This document shows positions 12,752 to 21,439 of a stretch of DNA of 64,000 bases, one piece after another. The notes under the pieces were generated by a model, which saw only the letters and a program-made list of their open reading frames with translations, had not been told where the DNA came from and made no database searches. The translations under genes and the position numbers were made by a program. Every line of letters starts with the position of its first letter. Position 1 is the first letter of the stretch. Origin of the DNA: Doryteuthis pealeii (lineage: Eukaryota > Mollusca > Cephalopoda > Myopsida > Loliginidae); NCBI GenBank assembly GCA_023376005.1, contig CM042152.1:76853034-76917033 (forward strand). Reading direction: 5' to 3'.

Positions 12752-14488
12752 GTTGAATGAAGTGACAAATAAAAGTTTTAGCTTTTATTCATTTATTTGG
12801 GAACGATATTACTACCAATGGTTTCCTGCTAAAAGCATTCATCAGGTAAACGAAATAGTTTTTTTAAAAATGATAGAAATGGTTAAATGTGTGCGTTTTT
12901 TAACTGTATTCTTGTGTTGCATGTTTACGTGTTTACATGATGTTGAATGCTCTTTTTATTTGTATGTGTGTGTATTTTTGTTTGTGTGTATGTGTATGAT
13001 GTCATATATATACATGAGGTCAATCTAGAAAGTAACAAAACTGATTTCTTTCATTTTAATTTTTCCATTGAAAATGAGCTGATCAATGTTAAAAAGCGTG
13101 AAAACATTCAGTTGATGTTTGCTTCTCAGAATTCAAATTCAACTGAGTAATCTTGGATTATTACTTGTCTATTTGGTTTAATGTGTCATGAAAATGGAAC
13201 ATAATATTAAATTCAGTGTCAAACTTCAGGACAAAGCAAGTAGAAAAATTTAACAAGTTAACACAGGCTATCTATTCTGAGAAGAGGTTTTGAGGAGATA
13301 CAATGTAAAGTGATTGATGTTTGACTGTTTGAATGATTGGGATGAATTAATATGGAACATTTGACTTTTAATCAAAGTTGTAAATCTGAAATTGAAAAAC
13401 AATGACTCTTGTTATTTTCTAGACACATTCTCTGTGAATATGTTTTTTGGCCCAAAAGAAGACTCTTGTAATACAACAGCCTCTTTACTGGTCTAAGTTA
13501 TTGTGACTATTTCCTTTTTCCTAAAATAAAAAAAAACATTCAATTTGCTTGATTTTAGGAATTGTTGAGAACATAATAATAATGAAATAATAATAATGAA
13601 TTTTATTGTGTACAGTGCTCAGGTGCACCATAATTCATCAAAGTCTCATGTCTAGTACATAGAATAATGTATTAATGTCAGGAAAATGAACAGCGTACAG
13701 TAATAATATACATGTATGTGTGCGCGTGCATACATATGTGTGTGGAGGGGGGTATTAGGTATAGTGTTGGCGGATTACAGTAAGCATGGAGGCTTTGAAA
13801 GATGCAGTGTTTCGGCACCCTACAACGGATGCTGGCAGTTTATTCCATGCCTCAGCAACTCTGAGCATGAAAAAATATTTCCGAAAGTCATATGAGCATG
13901 TAACAGCATTGAAGACAGTGTCACTTGAAGACTTCCAGCATTGTTTCCAGGATTAGAAACAGTGTCTTTGTCAGTTTGTTAGATAAAAATCTTGCTAGTT
14001 TCAGAATTTGATCTCTTCTTTGACATGTTTTATTTTTAATATAACTTAAATTATGATTGGATATAAATGAAATTTGGATGAAATATTCTGATTCAAAATT
14101 TGGATTTGCAATAAAAAGAACTTCAGAGAATAAATACATTCAATTTCCTTTGAATAATTTAGGTTTACAAAATTCCACATTGATTTGTTGTAATTCTTTC
14201 AATTTGTGTTTGATCATTTTGCAGAAATCTCTATGCCTATGCTTTATACATTTCCGGTGAAAGTTACGAACATATTATTCATGAAATTCTCAGAGAGGAA
14301 AATAAACAAGACAAATCATTTGTATTAGAAAAACCTCAGAAAAAGACAAAAATTGTTCAACAAAAACCTGAAGGTAAGCATTTTTTTTTTCCAAAAATAA
14401 ATTTTCATTAACTTCTACTTTTTATGTAGACCATAAGTTTTACCAATCTGTTTTTAAACTATTTTATAGAGAATTGAATTTAATGCTT

Positions 14489-14523
<35 letters not shown>

Positions 14524-14552
14524 TGAATATATTTGGTTCAATGCATGAGCAT

Positions 14553-14591
<39 letters not shown>

Positions 14592-17500
14592 ATGATAATT
14601 TGCCATGCATGAGCATGTGTATTGTGTGTGTGTGTGTGTGAATTGAATATATTTGATTCCATGCATGAGCATGTGTATGTGTGTGTGTGTGTGTGAATTG
14701 AATATATTTGGTTCCATGCATGATCATTACATGGGAACTAAGTTTAACTCTTTTTTGATAGTGAGGTACTTTCTGAAATTCTACACATTCCACATATGAC
14801 ATAGTATGAACGTTTTTATTTTTACTGGCCAATAAAAAGAAGTTGCAACAACTGATTTGCTTATGATTATAGTGTTACATCATCAGCTTAAGAGATGTAT
14901 TTTTAATTTTAGATCTAAGCACACAGTAAGGGTTAATATTTGCCTACATTACATTAGACGTATGCATATCTATTGAATAGCATAATTGGATTATCTCCCT
15001 TTGACCTTAAAATTTCATAAGGTTTCAATTTAAGAAAGAAAAGTTCAGGGATTGTTCCTTGACACTGGTACCATGTAACCTACTACAAACTGTCACATGA
15101 GATGGGCATTGCCAAGTAACCTTCTCATTTACCCAAGAAATACCATGATAGGGGTGACCCAAAGACCTGTAAATGGTTATTAGACTATTACATAATACGA
15201 AATGCTCATACAAGGAATTAACCGGGCTAGGATTAAAATCCATTATTGGGTACCTCACCTGACTTTATACTTTTTCTGCCCCTATGTTAAAATTCGGCTT
15301 GATTGACCCTGTGTAAAGCATGAGAATCCTCATATTCCTTTTTTTTTTAAACGTGTCAAGCTCTCCAAAACAGTCGTTCAGTCAATAGTGCAGGGGGAAA
15401 ATGAGATGAGCAGACAATGAAAGAAGTGGATAGACAACATTACTGAATGGAAAGAGACAAAAGTTGTTTGATGCCGAAAAATGCGCCACTGGCAGCAAAA
15501 TTGAAAAATCTGGCAATAAAAGAGTTAATATAACTTTATATTACATTAATATAATATTCATATTACATTAATTCTTTTACTGTAACATTTTCTATCATCT
15601 TTGTTATTTAAAAAGAAAATGTTATTATCTATTTACTGATTGTTTAATTGTGGTGATGATTGTCACTTTCATTTCACAAAGTTAACAACAATTATTACTG
15701 AAACTCTCTTTTCAGAGGATTTCTTCAACACATTTTATGCAAAGTTTGAAGAATTGGAAAATGCAAACAGAATGTGTTACTTCGAAGAAGGTAATTTGTT
15801 TTAATCAAATTTACATTTTTATCAAATTGCTTCAGTGAATTTTCATTAATGTTATCAGTTTCTTTCCTTATAAAATTATTTTTCAAAATATTTTCTATTC
15901 AGAGAAAAGAACTTTACTACTATAAACACAGACTTATTCAACTGTTTTTGTTAGATTAACTTCTTTATAATAGAATTTATTTTGTAATGAAATGAATGAA
16001 CAATTCAAAAATAAATTATAACCAAGAAATGCTGGGAATTTTTTATCATTCTGAAGTGAAAAATTAACAGTATTATCAAAGAGTTGGGGTCTGGACATAC
16101 TGAATAAAAATTCCCTTATGAAATTTTACTCAAAATTTTCACTTTACCTTGTTAAAATCTCATTGACTAAAAGTAAATATAAGTAATGTTGTATCCTTAA
16201 AAGGATACAATCTGACAAGGTTGTAGTCAAGTGGAAGGACCAGTAAACACATTCATAGATTTATAATTGTTGCAGGCGGCAAGGACTTGGTCAGGGACTT
16301 TGACAGTTGGGAGAAAATCTTTTTCAGTGGAGAGATCCGGCTGTCCGATCTGATCAATTTCTGTTCTCTCGACGAATTTCTGTTCACCTCATAATTAACT
16401 TCTTTATAATAGGATTTATTTTGTAATGAAATGAATGAACAATTCCAAAATAAATTATAATCAAGAAATGCTGGGAATTTTTATCATTCTGAAGTGAAAA
16501 ATTAATGGTACTGTCAGAATGTTGGGATCTGAACATACTGAATAAAATTTCCCTTATGAAATTTGACACAAAAATTTCTCTACCTAAAATGATTTGTATT
16601 GTAGATTCATTTCTTTTTAATTTTAAGTGATATTCAATTTTTTTCAAAAAAAAGAAAAGAATAAGGCACACATGAAATACACTAATTTTATTAATAATCA
16701 AATAATTTGAAAAAGAATTATCTCAATTTTTATTATTTTACTTTAACTTTTTTAATGTAATCTAATGTAATAATCTATTTAATATATAATATATTTAGTA
16801 TTATTTGTATTAATCAGACTATTGTCCTCATCTTCATTGTTATCTGCACAACGTTTTGGTCGATGTGCCCTCTGGCCTTCTTCAGGTATTTCTTGTTAGA
16901 ATCAGGAACCTTTTCAGACTCGGGAACCTTCTTGTCATAATTGAAAACTTGTCATAATCAGGAGCCATCACGGAACTTTGAACCTAACCCTGGGGGTATC
17001 CTGTTCTCATTCCGCTAACCATAGCTGGGGTACAGGTGTTAAGCTTGTGTTAATTATTATTCTATGTTACTGCTGCCCCTGACCAGGATTGAACCTGCAG
17101 TCTAGAGATAACTGAATAATAATTAACACAAGCTTTACACCTGTACCCCAGCTATGGTTAGCGGAATGAGAACAGGATACCTTTGGGTTCAAAGTTCCGT
17201 GATGTTCCGATTTGGTTCCCGATTATGACAAGAAGGTTCCCAAGTCTGAAAAGGTTTACAATTCTGACAAGAAATGCCTGAAGAAGGCCAGAGGGCACAT
17301 TGGCCGAAATGTTGTACAGATAACAATGAAGATGAGGACAATAGTCCGAATAATACAAATAATACTCTATTATCAAGCCACATCTCAAAAATTCAGAGAA
17401 ATAGTATAATATATTTGTTTTTACTTTCATTATTTTACTTTTAATTCAATCTAATTAAAAAAGAAACATACATTAAGATCTAGGATATATTTTGGCAATA

Positions 17501-18707
17501 CAAATGAAATTATGTCATTTAGTTCTGTGAATACTGACATATATATGCAAGCATGCGCACACATACATGTATATTATTACTGTATGCTATTCATGTTCCT
17601 GACACTAATACATTATTCTATGTACTAGACATGAGACTTTGATGATTGTGGTGCACCTGAGCACGTACACATACATGTATATTATTACTGTATATTTCAT
17701 GTTCTTGACACTAAACATTATTCTATGTACTAGACAAAAGACTTTGATGAGTTGTGGTGCACCTGAGCACTGTATGCAATAAAATTCCTTATTGTTATAT
17801 ATGTCTGGACTGAAATTCTCTAATTGTACTAAATTAACATAAAGGTGGTATCAGGATATTGATGAAAATTTGAATATTTCATTTTCTTTATGCATTTTTA
17901 ACTTTAAAGCTCTTTTTTTTTAAAAAACATTTTCACTTTACCTTGTTAAGATCACATTGACTAAAAGTAAATATAAGTTAATATGTCCTTAAAAGGGATA
18001 CAATCCAATAAGGTTGTAGTCAAGTGGAAGGACCAGTTAACACATTCATAGATTTAAGATAGAGGTTTTTTTTCTGAGATACAATAAGACAGATAACGAA
18101 TAGTAAGGCGTGCTACTAATCCTCGAAGCCAGCCCAGTATAATGCTGTGCTCAGTATATATATAGTCAGACCACATGGGTGAGAGAGAGAGATGGAATAT
18201 TCTATTACAACAGTTAATTACCTTAAATCATAAACTAAAAACTTCATGAAACTACTTTAGATAATCTGATGAAATATTTTAGACATGTTCATTACATTTA
18301 TTGATGATGAAATATTTTTGTTTCTGTTTCTTTCGTTGCTCAGAAATCAAATCAGCTGAGAAAGAACTTGGAATTTCTATCCGATTCCATGATGAACCAA
18401 CATCGAATTCTCCTTTGCATGAATATGAATTTCCTTTGGACGAAGATGCAGTATTTTCAGATGATAGTCATGCACTGATAACTGAAGGTATTTTAGCCAT
18501 TATCATAATGTTGTTCTTCATATGAAAAGATATTTTATTAACATTCTTGTGATTTTTGAAATTCACTCTTACTACTTCAACTAAATTGCACTTTTTCTTT
18601 TTTCTTTCTAATTCTTATTATACAAATCTGTATTCATATCTTGTCTCTATACAATCTTTGTTAAATGTTACTCAAGAAATATAATCTCTTTGTTATGTAA
18701 TCTTCTT

Positions 18708-18774
<67 letters not shown>

Positions 18775-18928
18775 TGTCTCTCTCTTTCAAACACACACAC
18801 ACACTCTCTATTTCTTACTCAAGCACACACATACACACACAGTCACACACATACACACTCCCTCTCAGACTCACATTTTCTCTCACTCTTTTTCTCACTC
18901 ATATATACACACTCTTACACACATCTAT

Positions 18929-18960
<32 letters not shown>

Positions 18961-20075
18961 ACAAAGTTTCCCTCTCAGACACACAGAGAGTTTCTCTCAT
19001 TCATATACCCACATATACACTCTCTCTTTCACACACGCATCTTCTCTCACACACACACTCTCTCTCATTCAGACACTCTCCCTTTTTTCTCTTTCATATT
19101 AACACATACACACTCTCTTACATATGTACTCTCTATCTCTCTCACATGCACAGACTCTCTTTCTTCCTCTCGCTCATATACATACACACACACACACACA
19201 CTCTCTCATTATTTCTCTCACTCATATCCATACAGACACTCTCTTTCTCACACAATACCCTTACACATAGACATACACTGAATCACTAAGTTTAAGAAAA
19301 GATCTTTTCAAGAAAAACATAAGAAATGGAATTTACTCCTTTATAACAGGGTTATTTGGTTGGTTGGTTGGATTTTACATCTTGTCAGAGATACTTTGGT
19401 CTTTGTAAAACTTTCAGGTATTTTCATATATGAATACAACACAATAAAAATTCTCAACTAAATGCTAACATTAAAGGCAAAAACAAAAAGAAAGATTTTC
19501 TTCCATTGAACTCTCATATAAGGGATAGACTAAAATTATTTTTCTCTTGAACGTTGTACAAACATTTATAATCTCGCTATTCTAAATAAAAATGAAGATT
19601 TTGAAAATGCTTTGTCTACGTAGGTTGATTTAGTATAATTCTGAAACATTTGTTATATTTTCTTTAATGTCCCGTATTTCTCTTATACAAAGTGTGTCAA
19701 AAAAGTATCGAGATTTTTTAATACTTTTTGACACACCTTATATTCTGAAAAAAAAATGAACATTCTATAAATTGTTCATTTCTATCTTGGTAAATACAGC
19801 TTCAATCTCGATACTTTTATGACACACCTTGTATTTTGTATTCTATTATTTTCTATTCTTAAAAATCATTCTTTTTAAAAACAAAAGATTCCCGAGTTCC
19901 TGACATTTACAACTTTGACAATCAATCGGATAAATATTGGAAACCTAAAAGCAACAGCAGCAGCAGCAGCAGCAATCAGAGTCGAACAAATTCGGATAAT
20001 GCAAGTATAAACTTAGAAGATTTGTATAAACTAAGTGACCAGATTGACTTAATAAGTTGTAAAATTGATCTATGA
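2258..20075 (+). CDS. ARID/BRIGHT-domain DNA-binding protein gene, 5'-partial
   Basis: Eight exons (2258-2504, 6690-6889, 8807-8959, 11507-11601, 14225-14373, 15716-15790, 18344-18487, 19888-20075) have AG acceptors and GT donors and join in consistent phase, giving 1251 nt or 416 residues plus a TGA stop. No start codon is visible, so the N-terminus lies upstream. Residues about 150-250 match an ARID fold: a helix with LKQFLARNN, the ELGGYEIV turn, the KWSNIYQEI helix and a YYFRNLYAYAL C-terminal helix. ARID proteins bind DNA in the nucleus and usually act in chromatin regulation. A lysine-rich patch at residues 4-11 could serve as a nuclear localisation signal. The C-terminal part is acidic (residues around 330-345) and ends in a poly-Ser tract. 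I cannot assign an ARID subfamily; no second domain (Tudor, PHD, JmjC) is visible here. Confidence 0.85.
2781..3060 (-). repeat. SINE family A copy, nearly full length, in ARID intron 1
   Basis: Shows the full family order on the minus strand: a tRNA-like head (B-box-like GGGATTTGAACTTGGGTTGC near 2999 on the + strand), the central GGGGAGAA and CTAGACTGGTTGC blocks, and the 3' part with TGTGACATAAAGTTAA and CCAACCC. The family consensus 3' end reads GGTTGGGTAAATA. Confidence 0.75.
3061..4029. other. ARID intron 1, unassigned AT-rich sequence
   Basis: No repeat family recognised. A strong GTAAGT donor-like site near 3386 and a 60-codon open stretch at 3356-3538 exist, but the phase that would fit the gene hits a stop, so no exon is called. 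Confidence 0.4.
4030..4325. mobile_element. Two adjacent MITE copies with GGGTGACC..CAGAACCC ends
   Basis: Copy 1 (about 4030-4165) and copy 2 (about 4178-4325) are each bounded by inverted ends built from GGGTGACCCAGAAAAAACAG and its complement. Both interiors hold CCCTAACCCC-type C/A-rich stretches and ATTTATTTTCCCATTAAAC. A related end lies at 9470-9630 beside a Tigger-like transposase remnant, so these are probably non-autonomous pogo/Tigger derivatives. Confidence 0.75.
4326..6598. other. ARID intron 1, AT-rich sequence without recognised genes
   Basis: Mostly A/T runs. A short GT microsatellite (6022-6038) and a weak repeat relic near 6090-6130 (GTGCCCCATACTTCTAGCC, also partly seen at 550-600 and 55395-55440) are the only structure I see. 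Confidence 0.4.
6690..6889 (+). CDS. ARID gene exon 2 of those visible
   Basis: The acceptor ATATTTCAG ends at 6689 and the donor GTAAAT follows 6889. It takes two bases of a split codon (completing Asp) and ends in phase 0. The product is Cys- and Ser-rich before the ARID domain, with no recognised fold; the last residues (LTPQERLSLDIEV) lead into the domain. The upstream continuation of this frame to 6599 is probably intronic. Confidence 0.8.
6890..8154. other. ARID intron 2, unassigned
   Basis: AT-rich sequence without a recognised gene or repeat. Open stretches at 6935-7138 and 7636-7839 have neither useful splice sites nor familiar protein content. Confidence 0.4.
8155..8700 (-). mobile_element. 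hAT transposon remnant (C-terminal end)
   Basis: The left end reads CAGGGGTCTCCAACCTTTT, a hAT-type terminus. The minus-strand open stretch 8540-8256 resembles the hAT C-terminal dimerisation region (MFGTTTSYWGKMKHTNS, then LSNDHLSDV, PDITSF and a KQHQMSQ end). A related copy lies at 35845-36365. The right end carries four GTGGGTT units and GGTTGGGGCCACTGG. No catalytic part remains. Confidence 0.65.
8807..8959 (+). CDS. ARID gene exon encoding ARID helices 1-4
   Basis: Acceptor CTCCACAG ends at 8806. The 51 codons run from VYKKSEVAF to ELGGYEI. The donor is GTTAAG directly after 8959; using the nearby AAGTGA instead would break the ARID alignment, because the next exon restores VTRKSKW straight after EI. 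The conserved Gly-Gly of ARID lies at residues 196-197 of the visible protein. Phase 0 at both ends. Confidence 0.85.
8960..9467. other. ARID intron, unassigned
   Basis: AT-rich sequence. A slightly GC-richer patch near 9320-9420 is not recognised. Confidence 0.35.
9468..9577. mobile_element. Truncated MITE of the GGGTGACC family
   Basis: Carries the C/A-rich interior and the right end TTGTGGGTTCTGTTTTTTCT shared with the copies at 4030-4325. The left inverted end is degraded. Confidence 0.65.
9578..10195 (-). mobile_element. Tigger/pogo-like transposase remnant (CENP-B type N-terminus)
   Basis: Read on the minus strand from about 10190, short stretches resemble a Tigger/pogo CENP-B helix-turn-helix: an MDPKK start, AKSTISTFLKNKDVIKAADV, then KQRPQIMDKVKKLLL. 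Frame breaks occur throughout and the DDE region is missing. The low-coordinate end reads CAGGGTGTCCTAGAAAAAAC, the same terminus as the neighbouring MITEs, preceded by TA, which is the pogo target. Confidence 0.65.
10335..10622 (-). repeat. Two head-to-tail SINE family A fragments
   Basis: The first fragment (10335-10422) holds the CTACTATTTACCCATAGCTG and CCTTTCCCAAGGG blocks. The second (10423-10622) starts again at GAGTTTTCCTTCTAGACTGG and runs to the tRNA-like head. Both lie on the minus strand. Confidence 0.7.
10695..11070 (+). repeat. Dispersed repeat family B copy
   Basis: Shares long blocks with copies at 29005-29330 (+) and 38975-39275 (-): GGCTAGGGGAGTAAACCC, CACAGTGGCAGTGTGGAGAG and CATATGAACCTGCCCAGGCT. 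It ends in an AAC-rich tail (ACAATAACAACAACAC), as a retroposed element would. No RNA promoter or protein domain is recognised. A similar tail occurs near 2000-2030. Confidence 0.75.
11086..11372. repeat. Foldback element, family D, copy 1
   Basis: Inverted arms of about 130 bp start GGTAATCCTTAACTTTTTCC and end with the complement. A GAATAAAGAATAAAG-rich spacer separates them. The same element occurs at 35063-35312, so it is a dispersed family and not a one-off assembly artefact. Confidence 0.85.
11507..11601 (+). CDS. ARID gene exon encoding ARID helix 5
   Basis: Acceptor TTTTTTATAG ends at 11506 and donor GTATAT follows 11601. It encodes VTRKSKWSNIYQEI followed by a basic stretch ending KKYYF. 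The conserved tryptophan is at residue 207 of the visible protein. It ends with two bases of a split Arg codon. Confidence 0.85.
11602..11854. other. ARID intron, unassigned
   Basis: Short AT-rich stretch with an A-run near 11708-11724. Confidence 0.35.
11855..12110 (+). repeat. tRNA-headed SINE with hammerhead-like module, copy 1
   Basis: The head carries a B-box-like GGTTTCGATTCCTG (11918-11931). A hammerhead-like core follows (CTGAAGA at 11957-11963, stem GACTT/AAGTC, GAAA, GTC). Then come a shared 3' part (TTTGCGGGATTTACTTGTCA) and an AAAAATATAAATAATAAT tail. The second copy starts about 380 bp downstream. Confidence 0.7.
12230..12512 (+). repeat. tRNA-headed SINE with hammerhead-like module, copy 2
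   Basis: Same order as the copy at 11855: B-box GGTTTCGATTCCTG at 12318-12331, CTGAAGA at 12355-12361, and an A-rich tail leading into TA repeats at 12510. The two copies differ mainly by single-base gaps, many in homopolymers. Confidence 0.7.
12352..12390 (+). ncRNA. Hammerhead-like core, stem III collapsed
   Basis: CTGAAGA at 12355-12361, a 5-bp stem II GACTT/AAGTC with AATA loop, GAAA at 12376-12379, then CAGTC. The distance from GAAA to GTC leaves one loop base, too short for a normal stem III, and stem I pairs poorly. Probably a degenerate member of the module that is intact at 40562. Confidence 0.35.
12513..13591. other. ARID intron, unassigned with TA/TG microsatellites
   Basis: A TA array at 12720-12751 and TG-rich sequence near 12960-13000. 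No gene or repeat family recognised. Confidence 0.4.
13592..13930 (-). mobile_element. LINE 3' end (CR1/Jockey-like C-terminus plus 3' UTR)
   Basis: On the minus strand a short open stretch reads FRKYFFMLRVAEAWNKLPAS, then VVGCRNTASFKASM. This is the typical C-terminal tail of CR1/L2/Jockey-type reverse transcriptase proteins. The 3' UTR (GTACTAGACATGAGACTTTG on the minus strand) matches the + strand copies at 17540-17810. The reverse transcriptase core is absent, as in 5'-truncated insertions. Confidence 0.65.
14225..14373 (+). CDS. ARID gene exon encoding the ARID C-terminal helix
   Basis: Acceptor CATTTTGCAG ends at 14224 and donor GTAAGC follows 14373. One base completes the split Arg, giving the run YYFRNLYAYALYISGES across the junction, which closes the ARID domain. 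A charged region follows (EILREENKQDKS, then KPQKKTKIVQQKP). It ends in phase 1. Confidence 0.85.
14490..14715. repeat. Composite (GT)n minisatellite
   Basis: Four units, each a GT array followed by AATTGAATATATTTGGTTC or a variant and ATGCATGAGCATGTGTATG. The ORFs through it are low-complexity shadows. Confidence 0.9.
14716..15715. other. ARID intron, unassigned
   Basis: No repeat family or coding signal recognised, apart from the acceptor of the exon at 15716. Confidence 0.35.
15716..15790 (+). CDS. ARID gene short exon
   Basis: Acceptor CTCTCTTTTCAG ends at 15715 and donor GTAATT follows 15790. It encodes about 25 residues (EDFFNTFYAKFEELENANRM and a few more) and keeps phase 1 at both ends. 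It looks helical and acidic; no domain assigned. Confidence 0.75.
15957..16268. repeat. Intronic duplication, copy 1 (A+B)
   Basis: Block A (15957-16140) recurs at 16396-16580 and block B (16140-16268) recurs at 17928-18055. Here they are contiguous. Identity is high by eye, with scattered substitutions. Confidence 0.85.
16276..16394 (+). CDS. Candidate alternative terminal exon of the ARID gene
   Basis: TTGTTGCAG ends at 16275 and is followed by 38 codons and a TAA in the phase needed after the exon ending at 15790. The product starts GGKDLVRDFDSWEKIFF and ends DEFLFTS. The codons are GC-richer than the surrounding intron. It lies between the two halves of an intronic duplication. It could equally be a scrap of a transposed coding sequence; no homolog is recognised. 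Confidence 0.3.
16396..16580. repeat. Intronic duplication, block A copy 2
   Basis: Matches 15957-16140 and starts directly after the stop of the candidate exon. Its partner block B copy 2 lies 1.35 kb away at 17928-18055, separated by a foldback element and LINE 3' tails. Confidence 0.85.
16797..17366. repeat. Large foldback element with Penelope/hammerhead-like arms
   Basis: Arms 16797-17062 and 17114-17366 are inverted copies with small gaps; the 51-nt spacer holds no gene. The right arm contains CTGAAGA (17278-17284), a GGCC/GGCC stem, GAAA (17306-17309) and GTTGTA, a hammerhead-like arrangement. A single-arm relative lies at 21440-21625. Stem I is not supported here. Confidence 0.75.
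17540..17810 (+). mobile_element. Two tandem LINE 3' UTR tails
   Basis: GTACTAGACATGAGACTTTG and GGTGCACCTGAGCAC occur twice, the same 3' UTR as the minus-strand LINE end at 13592-13930. No coding part remains. Confidence 0.65.
17928..18055. repeat. Intronic duplication, block B copy 2
   Basis: Matches 16140-16268 (CACTTTACCTTGTTAA, then GTAGTCAAGTGGAAGGACCA). Confidence 0.85.
18344..18487 (+). CDS. ARID gene exon encoding an acidic segment
   Basis: Acceptor CGTTGCTCAG ends at 18343 and donor GTATTT follows 18487; phase 1 at both ends. The product starts EIKSAEKELGISIRFHDEP and becomes acidic (FPLDEDAVFSDDS). Probably disordered. Confidence 0.8.
18711..19275. repeat. (GA)n followed by CA/CT-rich low complexity
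   Basis: A 60-bp GA array (18711-18771), then about 500 bp built from CACACA, CTCTCT and ACATAC mixtures. The long open frames through it (His/Thr/Ser-rich) are low-complexity shadows. Confidence 0.95.
19276..19683. other. ARID last intron, unassigned
   Basis: AT-rich. A GGTTGGTTGGTTGGATTTTA motif at 19350-19370 resembles the head seen near the family C copy at 44417. Confidence 0.35.
19684..19835. mobile_element. MITE with GTGTGTCAAAAAAGTATCGA ends
   Basis: Inverted ends of about 30 bp (ATACAAAGTGTGTCA and TGACACACCTTGTAT) with a third inverted partial copy (ACTTTTTGACACACCTTAT) inside. It lies about 50 bp upstream of the last ARID exon. The ends suit a Tc1/mariner-type non-autonomous element. 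Confidence 0.7.
19888..20075 (+). CDS. ARID gene last exon (default)
   Basis: The acceptor AAAACAAAAG is weak but the phase fits: two bases complete an Asp codon and 61 further codons run to TGA at 20073-20075. The exon begins DSRVPDIYNFDNQSDKYW and contains an (AGC)6 run giving six serines. An internal GTATAA donor after 20004, also in phase 1, would allow splicing to 20234 or 21007 instead. Confidence 0.7.
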
Positions 20076-20233
20076 AAACTTACACAACGTGACATCTCTA
20101 AATTTCTAATACGAATGTTTTGTCTTTCATGTTTTTTTAATAAAAGGAAATGTTCATCTTTTCAATTATCTTTTATTTTTGTCTCTTTTTTTTTTACTTG
20201 TTTTATTATTTGATGAAATGTCTTTTTTTACAG

Positions 20234-20280
20234 AATATAAGAATGGAATTACCGAAGTTCATCCAGTCTATCTTTATTAA
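20234..20280 (+). CDS. Candidate alternative terminal exon 1
   Basis: TTTTTTTACAG ends at 20233. The phase-1 continuation gives about 15 codons (YKNGITEVHPVYLY) and TAA at 20278-20280. It would pair with the donor after 20004. AATAAA-like sequences follow near 20384. Confidence 0.35.
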
Positions 20281-21006
20281 AAATTAGAAACAGAGTTATT
20301 TTGCCATCCCTACGATTTATATAATAGATATTTATAAAGAAACAATAACTCACTTAGAAAAAAGAAACGTCTTAGGTCTTAAATAAAGTAATAAAAACGA
20401 AAAAAAAAGAAAGAAAAAAATCCTTTTAAACAATTTCAGTTTTACCTTATAAACTTTTTATAAAATTATATCAAAGTTAGATAACTCTAATATGGACTTT
20501 TCTAGGGTTTCCTCCCTTGGCTCATTAAATCTAGCTTTTTTTGTTTTTAAAGGATTGAATTTATGTATATTCCTTTAAACGATAAATTGAAATAAAAAAA
20601 AAAAAACTAAAAAAAAGAATATTGAAAAGATTTTTTTAATATTATTTTCCCTTTTGCAAAAATTAAAAATTTACTAATTGTTATTGGGGATTTAAAAAAT
20701 GAAATTTCTCTGATTTTCAAATTGGAATAAATTGATTATTACAATAAGATAATCTTTTATTTTTCTATGTTATCAATTAATGTTGGATTTGAATGATAAT
20801 GTTGGATTGAATGATAATGTTGGATTTGAATGATAATAAGATTAATCAAAAGGAAATGAAAGTATTCCGCATATCCAACAGAATATGATTTATGCTTTGA
20901 TAGATAAAATTTGTATTTGATTTTTTTAATTATAAGTTTTTACTATTCTACTTGCTGTGAATTTTGCATTGAATTAACAAAAACAGATACTACACTTTGA
21001 TTGCAG
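20281..21006. other. Probable 3' UTR or last intron, AT-rich
   Basis: Very A/T-rich. A short GAATGATAATGTTGGATTT unit repeats three times near 20775-20835. Confidence 0.35.
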
Positions 21007-21062
21007 GTAAAAATCCTACAGAAGTTTTGTCTAAAAAGTTTAAAGTTCATATTATAGAATAA
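21007..21062 (+). CDS. Candidate alternative terminal exon 2
   Basis: TTGATTGCAG ends at 21006. The same phase gives 17 codons (KNPTEVLSKKFKVHIIE after the split codon) and TAA at 21060-21062. The stop overlaps an AATAAA signal. The basic, well-formed tail and the phase make it a fair candidate for the true C-terminus. Confidence 0.4.
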
Positions 21063-21063
21063 A
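21058..21063 (+). promoter_or_regulatory. AATAAA polyadenylation signal
   Basis: Canonical AATAAA overlapping the stop of the candidate exon at 21007-21062, followed by T-rich sequence. Confidence 0.45.
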
Positions 21064-21439
21064 GATGCTTTTTCTTTCTTGTTATTTAATTTTTTATTAT
21101 CATTTATTATGTGATCTAGTCATTTCTTTTTATTTGGATGATATAAGTAAATAAAGTTGTTGGGTTGGCCTAAAGTTGATATCAGCCAGACAGCAAGGGA
21201 GTCTATCCCCTTTTCACTAGTGCTAAATCAAGGAGATTATTTTTGCATCTGAGGTGGAGCGCCACACCTACTATCCCTGTGCTACACATATGCTGAGTTG
21301 GCAAGGGCTGGTATCAAACCAGGAACCTTGCAGTTCCTAGTTGGACGCTCTACCGAATGAGCTACAATATTATTTTCTTAAAATTATTACACTCATTTAT
21401 AGACCATGGTCTATCATTATTTCTTATTTGAAAAATTTT

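Noticed and set aside
18710..19289. Long His/Thr/Ser-rich and Arg/Glu open frames
   Set aside because: They are translations of (GA)n and CA/CT-rich low-complexity DNA, open in several frames at once.
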